9,256 nucleotides of DNA from Dehalococcoidia bacterium (GCA_030691835.1 JAUYDO010000166.1:1-9256); one strand, 5' to 3'; counted from the stretch's first letter, positions 1-5,359 are shown. The notes: generated by a model from the sequence alone, not told the origin. A program made the numbers and translations.

Positions 1-44
1 GGTGATTTCATGTAAATTTAAGAGTTAAATTTGTTCATTAAAAT

Positions 45-78
45 AATCCCCTTCAACGCCTGTGCGTTGAAGGGGATT
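45..78 (-). terminator. Strong perfect hairpin, probable terminator of the hydratase-amidohydrolase unit
   Basis: A perfect 15-bp stem (45-59 pairs with 64-78) closes on a 4-nt CTGT loop. On the minus strand the stem runs into an A/T-rich tail (ATTATTTTAATG), so it could end transcription arriving from the amidohydrolase gene about 215 bases upstream. On the plus strand the tail is only weakly T-rich, so activity from the left is possible but less supported. The stem is visible; the terminator role is inferred. Confidence 0.5.
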
Positions 79-113
79 TGGTCTCTTATATCTAAAATCT
101 TGCACAAAGCTTG

Positions 114-263
114 TCCTGAACTTGATTCAGGATGGAAAAAAGTGGCTTGCGGACAGGCAGGGTTCACCCAGAAGGTTCTCCCTGAAGGGACGCCTGTCCT
201 ACCGTCGGTACTACGGGCCTCCGTGCCTGTCGCGTCCTTTTCTTTTGGTTCCGGCTTGTCCGG
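114..263. repeat. Intergenic stretch with several short hairpins, repeat-like
   Basis: The gap after the amidohydrolase holds no credible gene but several inverted repeats. TCCTGAA (114-120) pairs with TTCAGGA (126-132). GGACAGGC (151-158) pairs with GCCTGTCC (192-199), and inside that arm TCCC (179-182) pairs with GGGA (187-190). CCGG-N5-CCGG lies near 251-263. Such dense small stems are typical of dispersed extragenic repeats in bacterial genomes. A single copy in one window cannot prove a repeat family. A plus-strand open frame through here (31-378) has no ribosome site and no recognisable protein. Confidence 0.35.
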
Positions 264-293
264 GTTAGGAGGTCAGTCGTCAGAATCAGCAGA

Positions 294-1202
294 TTATGGC
301 TTTATGTCCAGCTTGAAGAGCTTGATAGCGTTATCGCGCAGGACTTTCTTCTTGCACTCATCACGGATGGGCAACTGAATGAACTCTTCCTTAAATCGCT
401 TTAAGCCCCAGCTATTGGTGCCCCACATGACCTTGTCTCTTCCCGGTCCGTCCATGAACTTCACTATCGCCGGGTCGAGGTCTTTGGGATAGTAGGCGTT
501 GATACAGCCATAGACGTTGGGGTGCTTCCAGCACAATGATATCCACTCGTGAATCCAGGGATATCCGGTATGAGTGAGAACGATGTTTAGCTCGGGGAAG
601 TCCAGGGCGACTATGTCCATGTAGTAGGGGCGAGTCCTTTCGCAGGGCACCGGCTCACCGGCGTGACCTACCTGCACCGTCACCGGGATGCCTAGCTCCT
701 GGCACTTGGCATAGAGCGGATAGCTCAGTTTGTCGTCAAGACCTACCCCATAGGTGGCGGGATGGTACCACATATATTTGAACCCGTGGTTCTTAACTCC
801 CTCTTCAAGCTCTTTCAGGCTCTCCCCGATATTCAGGGGGTTATAGCCGCCGCCGGGGACTATCTTACCTTTGCTTTCGGCGACTAGCTGGTCCATCTCG
901 TCGATGGTGGTTATGACGTCCCTCTTCTTGTCGTGCCACGAGTATGTCATAAACTGGTCGATGAAGACCAGCTCTATGCCAACCTCTTCCATCTCCTTCA
1001 ACAGCGCCGGGACACTGCCGGGCCACAGCTCCGCCATAACCTTCCAGCTATCCTCATGTGACACTCCCTTTTTTTGGAGTACGCCTTTCCATATACCTTT
1101 TGCCACCTTCTGCATTTCGGGACCGTACCAGAACTTTATGTGTTTGTCTATGCGGACCGAGAATATCCTGTTCTGAATGTCGATAGCTTTAATATCTTCC
1201 AT
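294..1202 (-). CDS. Amidohydrolase-2 family (TIM-barrel) protein, probably with altered metal site
   Basis: A 302-residue protein of the amidohydrolase-2/ACMSD-like family, whose members hydrolyse or decarboxylate small carbonyl compounds. The barrel pattern is visible: VTVQVGH (His180), then IVLTHTGYPW (His211), then VMWGTNSWG near 258-266, where the family usually has a GSD or GTD motif. Two points are unusual: the N-terminal IDxHxH metal motif reads IDIQNR (residues 7-12), and the late Asp ligand is Asn263. The metal centre may therefore be absent or rebuilt. I chose the ATG at 1200-1202 because AGGAGAG lies just upstream; an earlier in-frame ATG at 1268 would run into the preceding gene and add an unrelated leader. 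The gene starts 20 nt after the restored frame of the hydratase-like gene, so the two are probably co-transcribed. The substrate cannot be read from the sequence. Confidence 0.85.
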   Translation of the reverse strand: MEDIKAIDIQNRIFSVRIDKHIKFWYGPEMQKVAKGIWKGVLQKKGVSHEDSWKVMAELWPGSVPALLKEMEEVGIELVFIDQFMTYSWHDKKRDVITTIDEMDQLVAESKGKIVPGGGYNPLNIGESLKELEEGVKNHGFKYMWYHPATYGVGLDDKLSYPLYAKCQELGIPVTVQVGHAGEPVPCERTRPYYMDIVALDFPELNIVLTHTGYPWIHEWISLCWKHPNVYGCINAYYPKDLDPAIVKFMDGPGRDKVMWGTNSWGLKRFKEEFIQLPIRDECKKKVLRDNAIKLFKLDIKP

Positions 1203-1222
1203 CAGTCTCTCCTTTTTGTGTG

Positions 1223-1601
1223 TTAACTTATAGATGGCACCGCCGCCACAGCGGAACCAGTCACGCACTTCTCGCCCTTGGGATTCTCCAGCCAGATTTC
1301 ACACTCCATCTCCACACTCCATCTCCACGCCGCCGTTGAGCAGGTGTTTCAACGGACATTCCAGCAACAGCAGTTCATCAACAAACTCGTTGATGGCATC
1401 ATCCTGGAACAAAAGGGGCGGTGCTATGATGTTGCCGTACCTGGATTTCCGCGCGTATGCCTCGTCACGGTACAGCGGGTTGGGGTCGCCCACCGCCTCG
1501 GCAAACCTCCTTATGTGTCCCTTTTCCACCTCAAATACCTTAGGTGCCGATTCCTTGCCCACCGCGTTCCTCAGTTCCGGCGTTATCGCGGATAGTTCCA
1601 T
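1223..1601 (-). pseudogene. Broken MaoC/FAS1-like hotdog hydratase
   Basis: Translation starts at ATG 1601 behind a good GGAGGAGA site and reads 100 residues to TGA at 1299. The N-terminal part (KVFEVEKGHIRRFAEAVGDPNPLY, continuing to NIIAPPLLF and LLNGG) matches the FAS1-like dehydratase/MaoC half-domain, which hydrates enoyl-CoA type thioesters. Just before the stop, a 13-bp tandem duplication (1303-1328) shifts the frame. Removing one copy continues the reading into CEIWLENPKGEKCVTGSA and a stop at 1223, which is a typical MaoC C-terminus (restored length 121 residues). Even then the central strands, including the usual P-x-x-x-GD segment, are missing, so this is either an internal deletion within one domain or a fusion of the start of one hydratase subunit to the end of another. 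The product is unlikely to be active. The break is directly visible; the history is inferred. Confidence 0.75.
1301..1328. repeat. 13-bp tandem duplication causing the hydratase frameshift
   Basis: The unit ACTCCATCTCCAC occurs twice head to tail (1303-1315 and 1316-1328); the preceding AC continues the period to 1301. Thirteen is not a multiple of three, so the second copy changes the reading frame of the minus-strand hydratase-like gene and produces the stop at 1299. Deleting one copy reopens the frame to 1223. Confidence 0.9.
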
Positions 1602-1640
1602 GTTCTCTCCTCCTGATTATGATTGTGATAAGCAAAGCAA

Positions 1641-1682
1641 AATCGTAAAGGCAATTTTACGATTGTGGCTCCGTGGTGTCAA
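1641..1682 (-). promoter_or_regulatory. Sigma70-type promoter with overlapping palindromic operator
   Basis: On the minus strand a consensus -35 box TTGACA (1682-1677) is followed after exactly 17 bases by TAAAAT (1659-1654), a five-of-six -10 box. Transcription would start near 1647 and reach the hydratase ATG at 1601. A 9-bp perfect inverted repeat, AATCGTAAA-N6-TTTACGATT (1641-1664), covers the -10 box and the start point. This arrangement suits a dimeric repressor of the TetR or GntR kind blocking polymerase. A second small palindrome, TGTCA-N4-TGACA (1677-1690), overlaps the -35 box. No regulator gene is visible in the window. Confidence 0.65.
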
Positions 1683-1794
1683 GTGTGACAATGTTGAGTG
1701 TTCTTGTCCAGCGAGAATGTCACCCCAGTTGTTCCGAGAATTTGACACCAATATATTTCGTTCCTGGAATGCATACGTGTATCATTTAGATATG

Positions 1795-1932
1795 ACCTCA
1801 CCCCCTGACCCCCTCTCCTGTGCAGGAGCGGGGGAAGATATATTTAGAGAGGGGCGAAGCCCCTCTCGTCCGCCTGTGGCGGACTGCACCTCTTCGGGTG
1901 TGGGGAATAAAAACCGGGGTTGGGGGATAGGT
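1795..1932. repeat. MITE/REP-like non-coding element with nested hairpins
   Basis: About 138 bases bounded by imperfect terminal inverted repeats: the left end reads ACCT-nn-CCCCC-nnn-CCCC (1795-1812) and the complement of the right end (1916-1932) reads ACCT-nn-CCCCC-nn-CCCC. Four hairpins lie inside: an 11-bp stem with one mismatch (1809-1834), a perfect 9-bp stem with GAA loop (1847-1867), a perfect 7-bp stem with TGT loop (1868-1884) and CACC/GGTG (1887-1900). There is no open frame with coding character and no clear target-site duplication. The rest of the gene-free stretch 1602-2080 holds the promoter at 1641-1682 and a small AATTT-N4-AAATT palindrome at 1957-1970; I see nothing else there. 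Confidence 0.5.
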
Positions 1933-2080
1933 CGTCATACAATCGTTCGGATGTCTAATTTGGACAAATTCTCCTGTTTAATAGCTTATCCCACCCATTC
2001 AAGACATTTTCTCAGAACAACTAATTCGGTGACATAATCGTAGAACAATGACAGTATGACAAAGTCGAGCTGGTCAGTAA

Positions 2081-2479
2081 CTATTCCAGCGAGTCCAGAA
2101 AGCGCTGGAACCCGGCAATCTTCTCTTCTGAGCCTTCCGGCTGTCCCGAGGAACCTATCGTAAGGTCCCAGTATTTAGCCAGTCCTTCCCAGCAGACCTT
2201 CTGATTCAGATTGGCGGGGAATTCCCGGCATATAGCCGGCTTGATGCTGTGGATTTTACAGAATGCTTCCTTGCCGCTTTCTAGGCGTTCAAGGAAGACA
2301 CACTCTCCATTCTCGTGCCTGAGCAGGATGGTCTCTGCATCGTGCCACCGCGGGTCGGCGTATCTTTGGATGAAATCTTTGAGATTAAGTCCGAGACCGG
2401 CGGCTATGCGCTGTGCCTCCGCCATGTCCAGTTGAGCTTGATACCTGGCACAGCAGAGACCGCAGCGGAAACACAGCAC
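2081..2479 (-). CDS. YkgJ-type CxxCxxCC zinc/iron-chelating cluster protein
   Basis: A 132-residue cytosolic protein with the signature of the putative metal-cluster family PF03692. CFRCGLCC (Cys3, 6, 9, 10) opens the protein, and Cys60, Cys74 and Cys84 follow in the conserved order (GECVFL, then FCKIHSIKPAICREFP). The family is thought to bind zinc or an Fe-S cluster through these cysteines, but its cellular role is not settled. The start is a GTG at 2479, because the cluster begins at residue 3; GAAGAGG upstream is a weak ribosome site. It begins 12 nt after the stop of the NYN gene, so co-transcription and probably translational coupling are expected. Cys96 is an extra cysteine outside the usual set. 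Confidence 0.8.
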   Translation of the reverse strand: MLCFRCGLCCARYQAQLDMAEAQRIAAGLGLNLKDFIQRYADPRWHDAETILLRHENGECVFLERLESGKEAFCKIHSIKPAICREFPANLNQKVCWEGLAKYWDLTIGSSGQPEGSEEKIAGFQRFLDSLE

Positions 2480-2491
2480 CGGCGAGCCTCT

Positions 2492-3166
2492 TCAAAACTG
2501 GTATGGCGGCGACTGGCTCTGCGGTGGTTGTGCCTGCGACTGGCTCTGCGGTGGTTGTGCCTGCGTCTGGCTCTGTTGTTGCTGAGGCTGACCCTGGTAG
2601 ATACCTCTGCTTCTAGGTGTTACCCTCCTGCGCTGGCTGCGTCTCTGAGATGCCCAGAGGTCTTTGAAGAACTCCCTGTTCAACAGGTGACGGTTATCAG
2701 CCACATCCAGCAGGTCTTTAGAGACCCCACTCTCGAAGTAGGCGACCTCTACATGCTTGCCCATGTTTTTGACCGCCTGCATCGCGTAGGCAAAGTCAGC
2801 ATCGCCACTGACCAGCACCGCCACGTCGTAGAATCCTCCGTAAGCAAAGTACAGCAGGTCGGTAGCCAGCATGATGTCCACGCCCTTTTCTACGGGTATG
2901 CCCTGCGCCTTCTTCATGCCTCCAAGTCGTACTTCCAGGTACGGCGTCTTGCGCAGGACCTCTATGAACTCCTGCTGTTCACGGTAGCCTTCGGGATACT
3001 GAGCCGGGTCCTGCCCAACATTATAGTAATATATCCGGAAAAGCCTGCGTCCGCCGCAGAGCTTGTTGGCAAACTCGGTAAAGTTCAGGTCCTGCCGTTT
3101 AAAATTGTTTTTCAGAGCGTGGTACAGATTACTGCCATCTATAAAGATGGCTACCCTTTCATCCAT
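2492..3166 (-). CDS. NYN-domain (LabA/DUF88-like, PIN-fold) putative ribonuclease
   Basis: A 224-residue protein. Residues 1-170 form an NYN domain: VAIFIDGSNLY (Asp10), KGVDIMLATDL (Asp97, Asp103) and LVSGDADF (Asp122, Asp124) supply the acidic residues that hold metal in PIN-like nucleases. LabA-type members are generally assumed to cleave or bind RNA; the target here is unknown. Residues 173-187 are Arg-rich (QRRSQRRRVTPRSRG) and could touch nucleic acid. The tail from 191 is low-complexity Gln/Pro/Ser with a nine-residue repeat (SQxQAQPPQ). The ATG at 3166 follows GAGGAGAG at a good distance. The gene leads the unit with the YkgJ-type gene, behind the promoter at 3250-3278. Confidence 0.85.
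   Translation of the reverse strand: MDERVAIFIDGSNLYHALKNNFKRQDLNFTEFANKLCGGRRLFRIYYYNVGQDPAQYPEGYREQQEFIEVLRKTPYLEVRLGGMKKAQGIPVEKGVDIMLATDLLYFAYGGFYDVAVLVSGDADFAYAMQAVKNMGKHVEVAYFESGVSKDLLDVADNRHLLNREFFKDLWASQRRSQRRRVTPRSRGIYQGQPQQQQSQTQAQPPQSQSQAQPPQSQSPPYQF
2512..2575 (-). repeat. 27-bp in-frame tandem repeat in the NYN C-terminal tail
   Basis: A 27-bp unit occurs twice in full (2512-2538 and 2539-2565, identical) with a third partial copy (2566-2575, nine of ten bases). It encodes the nine-residue Gln/Pro/Ser repeat of the tail. Identity at the DNA level suggests recent slippage expansion. Because the unit is a multiple of three, copy changes would alter tail length and keep the frame. 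Confidence 0.85.
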
Positions 3167-3212
3167 GATTCTCTCCTCAGTGGATTCCCCGCATAAGCCG
3201 GGGTTCTACATA

Positions 3213-3248
3213 TTAGTCCTTTGTTACTGCTTAGTCCTTTGTTACTGC
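3213..3248. repeat. 18-bp perfect tandem repeat in the NYN leader
   Basis: TTAGTCCTTTGTTACTGC occurs twice head to tail (3213-3230, 3231-3248). It lies directly downstream of the minus-strand -10 box at 3255-3250, so it spans the expected start of transcription and the first part of the untranslated leader of the NYN gene. It could be a paired protein-binding site or a slippage product. A short stem, CCCCG-N7-CGGGG (3187-3203), lies between it and the ribosome site. Confidence 0.7.
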
Positions 3249-3249
3249 T

Positions 3250-3278
3250 ATTATAAATCTTACTACACCTGATAGCAA
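3250..3278 (-). promoter_or_regulatory. Promoter of the NYN-YkgJ unit
   Basis: On the minus strand a perfect -10 box TATAAT (3255-3250) lies 17 bases after TTGCTA (3278-3273), a four-of-six -35 box. The predicted start near 3243 falls inside the second copy of the 18-bp repeat, giving a leader of roughly 75 bases before the ATG at 3166. Confidence 0.5.
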
Positions 3279-3294
3279 AAATATGTCCAGGATA

Positions 3295-3303
3295 TGCTAA
3301 AAT
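3295..3303 (+). promoter_or_regulatory. Possible extended -10 promoter for the DUF3147-like gene
   Basis: TGCTAAAAT fits the extended -10 pattern TGn-TATAAT with one mismatch. No good -35 box precedes it, which extended -10 promoters can tolerate. It lies 28 bases before the ATG at 3331. TATAAA at 3308-3313 is an alternative. Confidence 0.3.
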
Positions 3304-3330
3304 TAATTATAAAATTTTAGTAGGAGACCT

Positions 3331-3672
3331 ATGGACATAAAATTACTGGTATTGTATTTTGTCATTGGCGGAGCCGCAGTTGCAGCGACGACCTGGTTTG
3401 GCAGTCAGGGAAAAGGACTGCTCGCCGCCTTTGTCGGGGTTTTTCCCAGTGTCACGGTGATAACCATCATCTCAATTTATTTCTCCAGTGGCACCTCTAC
3501 TACCCTGTCTTATCTCAAAGGTATGCTTATACTCATGCCTCCCTGGTTGCTTTACATTGCCTGCGTTATCTTTCTCCTGCCCCGTATCGGGTTGGGCTGG
3601 TCTCTTACGGCGGGTATCGCCATTTACATGGTCACCGCTTTAATAGTTATCAAGTTCACTCCCTCCGGCTAG
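3331..3672 (+). CDS. Small four-helix membrane protein, DUF3147/GlpM-like
   Basis: A 113-residue very hydrophobic protein with four likely membrane helices (about 4-20, 29-51, 60-83 and 89-108) and short loops. The spacing, the small size and the LLAAFVGVFPSVTVITIISIY segment recall DUF3147 and GlpM inner-membrane proteins, whose function is poorly known. The ATG follows AGGAGA at a good distance. It is the only plus-strand gene supported here and stands alone. Its last 17 bases overlap the 3' end of the convergent metalloprotease gene. Family assignment is by resemblance only; the membrane nature is certain. Confidence 0.75.
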   Translation: MDIKLLVLYFVIGGAAVAATTWFGSQGKGLLAAFVGVFPSVTVITIISIYFSSGTSTTLSYLKGMLILMPPWLLYIACVIFLLPRIGLGWSLTAGIAIYMVTALIVIKFTPSG

Positions 3673-4420
3673 GTTGCATTTCGAGGGTCATCGCCAGCTG
3701 TGTCTCATTTTGCTTAAGCCATCTCCGGCACTCACGCCAGTCGGGACAGTGTTCCGTCACCACCTGCCAGAATTGCTTCGAATGGTTCATCTCTTTTGTG
3801 TGTGCCAGCTCATGGGTGATTACGTATTCGATGACGCGCTCCGGCGCCATGATAAGCTTCCAATTAAAATTGAGGTTTCCCTTCTGTGAACAACTGCCCC
3901 AGCGCGTTCTCTGCGTACGGACCGTCAGCCTGTTATATTTAATGCCCAGCTTTCTGCTTAGCTCAGCCGCTTTCTGCTTTAAGATGTGTTCACTTTGAAA
4001 ACGATACCACATCCTGAGTAAGACCGTCAGGTGTCCATCATCCGTAGACTTGAGACTGACAACCAGCGAGCTACCATCCAGCTTTACAGCACAGGTATTC
4101 CCGTCTTTCATTATTACCAGCTTTAGCTCGCGACCGAGGAAGGGAACATCGTCTCCATCTCTTATCTCCGCAGGAGGTATTTGAAGGCGGCTGTACTTTG
4201 CCAGGCGGCTCAAAATCCAGCGCTTCTTTGATTTCAGCATCTCCGGGATTTGACCATTATCGAAGGCTCTGGGGACTACAACGGCAACACCGGTCTGCGG
4301 TCTTATCTCAATGCGAATGCCCTTTATACGCTGGCTCCGTTTTATGGTGTATGTGATGGTCTGACCGTCCAGGGTGATGTGCTTCTGCCCTACTACGGTC
4401 AACCGGCGATTTCTTGTCAC
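3656..4420 (-). CDS. YgjP-type (DUF45) zinc metalloprotease
   Basis: A 254-residue protein of the YgjP/DUF45 family, gluzincin-like and related to WrpA/SprT proteins. The catalytic core is plain: TRWGSCSQKGNLNFNW (172-187) precedes VITHELAHTKEMNHSKQFW, where His203, Glu204 and His207 form HExxH and His213 is the expected further ligand. The C-terminal CPDWRECRRWLK (225-236) is also typical. No signal peptide is seen, so it should be cytosolic. The start is GTG at 4420; a TAA lies 12 bases upstream in the same frame, so translation cannot begin earlier, and GGGGA is a weak ribosome site. It follows the methyltransferase gene by 45 bases and may be read with it. The substrate is unknown. Confidence 0.85.
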   Translation of the reverse strand: MTRNRRLTVVGQKHITLDGQTITYTIKRSQRIKGIRIEIRPQTGVAVVVPRAFDNGQIPEMLKSKKRWILSRLAKYSRLQIPPAEIRDGDDVPFLGRELKLVIMKDGNTCAVKLDGSSLVVSLKSTDDGHLTVLLRMWYRFQSEHILKQKAAELSRKLGIKYNRLTVRTQRTRWGSCSQKGNLNFNWKLIMAPERVIEYVITHELAHTKEMNHSKQFWQVVTEHCPDWRECRRWLKQNETQLAMTLEMQPSRRE

Positions 4421-4465
4421 GTCCCCAGTTTAAGGCTTCAGGCGGCTTTCTGTCCAGTGACCTAA

Positions 4466-5086
4466 CTACGTCTTTCTGGCTTCAATCAGCTTAACGATGC
4501 CGGCGGCAAGGTCAGTGACCTGTTCCACTGCCAGACCGCTCTTTGCCACGTTGTCTAAAGTCCGCCGGTTTATGTTCTCTCCGCCCATTCTCACCGCTAC
4601 AGGATTGAAAAGGTTCATAAACCAGGCGACAATGCGGTTAGCGCTCAGCACGTGCTCAAGGAGGACGACTTTCCCCTTTGGCTTGCATACCCGTTTGATT
4701 TAGGTTAGACCGCGGACCGGGTCCGGCACGGAGCAGAAGACGAAAGAGGCTAACACGGTGTCAAAGGTGTTATCCGGGAAACTCAGATTCTGGACATCCA
4801 TTAGCTCCAGTTTAACCTTCAACCCCTTTTTCGCCGCTTTCCTTCTGGCGCGCTCCAGCATTTTCTCAGCGAAGTCGATAGCCGTTATCTGAACATACGG
4901 AGGATAGAATGGAAAGTTGCGTCCCGTGCCTATTCCGACCTCCAGTATGTTGGTGCCCTCAGCCTTGCTCCACAGTAGCCGCCGCCACCCTTCGGCTCGC
5001 CTGCCCTCCATGCAGCCTTCCATGAAGTCATATAGTGGGGCAGAACGGTTATACCGCTTCCTGACGATGTCGTTTAGCTTAGCCAT
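4466..5086 (-). pseudogene. Class I SAM-dependent methyltransferase interrupted by an in-frame TAA
   Basis: Reading from ATG 5086 gives a UbiE/Methyltransf_11-like protein: NILEVGIGTGRNFPFYP (motif I, 47-62), AIDFAEKML (Asp71, the ribose-binding acidic residue), LELMDVQNLSFPDNTFDTV (motif II region) and FVFCSVPDP. At codon 129 a TAA (4702-4700) interrupts the frame, and the same frame then continues IKRVCKPKGKVVLLEHVLSANR to a natural stop at 4466. A GAA glutamate would fit here, so one G-to-T change explains the break. The whole would be 206 residues, normal for the family. The product stops before the final strands and probably does not fold properly. The ATG overlaps the TGA of the SHOCT gene (TGATG), indicating translational coupling. 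The methyl acceptor is unknown; lipid or quinone substrates are common in the family. Confidence 0.8.
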
Positions 5087-5291
5087 CAGCCGGATAAGTC
5101 TTGCTTTAGTTGCTCATATTGCTCTTTGGAAATCTCGCCCCTGGCGTATCGCTCCTTGGCTATGTCGAGAGGGCTCCGCCTTTCAACACCGCCACCACCT
5201 CCACCCCGCCGTGGTCCATGTGTCCGTGCATGTGAGCTGAGTGCTCCGTTTTCTGCATATACCGAGCGTGCTCATGCTCGCTGTGCTGCAT
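5086..5291 (-). pseudogene. Small His/Met-rich SHOCT-domain protein with an apparent frameshift
   Basis: From ATG 5291 one frame gives MQHSEHEHARYMQKTEHSAH followed by MHGHMDHGG: eight His and four Met in 27 residues, a likely metal-binding head. The next frame gives GGGGGVERRSPLDIAKERYA and GEISKEQYEQLKQDLSG, a clear SHOCT domain (short C-terminal bundle found in many small bacterial proteins). The frames join in a Gly-coding, G-rich run; one extra base in the CCCC at 5204-5207 (plus strand), or a -1 ribosomal slip there, restores a 68-residue protein. Without that, the frame ends at 5160. The start is uncertain: no good Shine-Dalgarno precedes 5291, and a GTG at 5312 is the alternative. Its TGA overlaps the methyltransferase ATG. 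I judge the domain assignment good; whether the shift is real, programmed or an error is open. Confidence 0.65.
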
Positions 5292-5319
5292 ATTGTGAGT
5301 GTGCTTCTCCACACTTAAG

Positions 5320-5359
5320 ATTATATAATACGGAGAGGTTCGTACCTGATAAAACAGGT
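5320..5359 (-). promoter_or_regulatory. Candidate promoter and palindrome upstream of the SHOCT gene
   Basis: On the minus strand a perfect -10 box TATAAT occupies 5325-5320. No good -35 box sits at 16-18 bases. Instead an inverted repeat, ACCTG-N6-CAGGT (5344-5359), occupies that region, where an activator could compensate. ACCT/AGGT half-sites are common in MerR-type metal-responsive operators, which would suit a His-rich product, but the spacing here is shorter than usual. Confidence 0.3.

Noticed and set aside
31..378. Plus-strand open frame of 115 codons at the left edge
   Set aside because: It runs through a terminator-like stem and into the amidohydrolase gene, with no ribosome site and no family resemblance.
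1203..1268. Longer N-terminus for the amidohydrolase from ATG 1268
   Set aside because: The extra 22 residues come from the restored 3' end of the hydratase gene in another frame; the ATG at 1202 has a good ribosome site.
1742..1770. Plus-strand promoter TTGACA-N17-TGGAAT
   Set aside because: The spacing is right but the -10 box is poor, and no plus-strand gene follows.
1234..2037. Plus-strand open frame of 267 codons across the hydratase gene and the intergenic repeat
   Set aside because: Composition is low-complexity Ser/Pro, it runs through hairpins and a promoter, and it resembles no protein family.
2315..3196. Long plus-strand open frame (293 codons) opposite the NYN and YkgJ genes
   Set aside because: It is the mirror of two well-supported minus-strand genes. 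It has no recognisable domain, and its repeats only reflect the opposite-strand coding repeat.
3187..3203. Stem CCCCG-N7-CGGGG as a terminator or tRNA arm
   Set aside because: Only five base pairs, no T-run and no cloverleaf around it.
3213..3248. CRISPR-like direct repeats
   Set aside because: There are only two copies with no spacer between them, and no cas genes.
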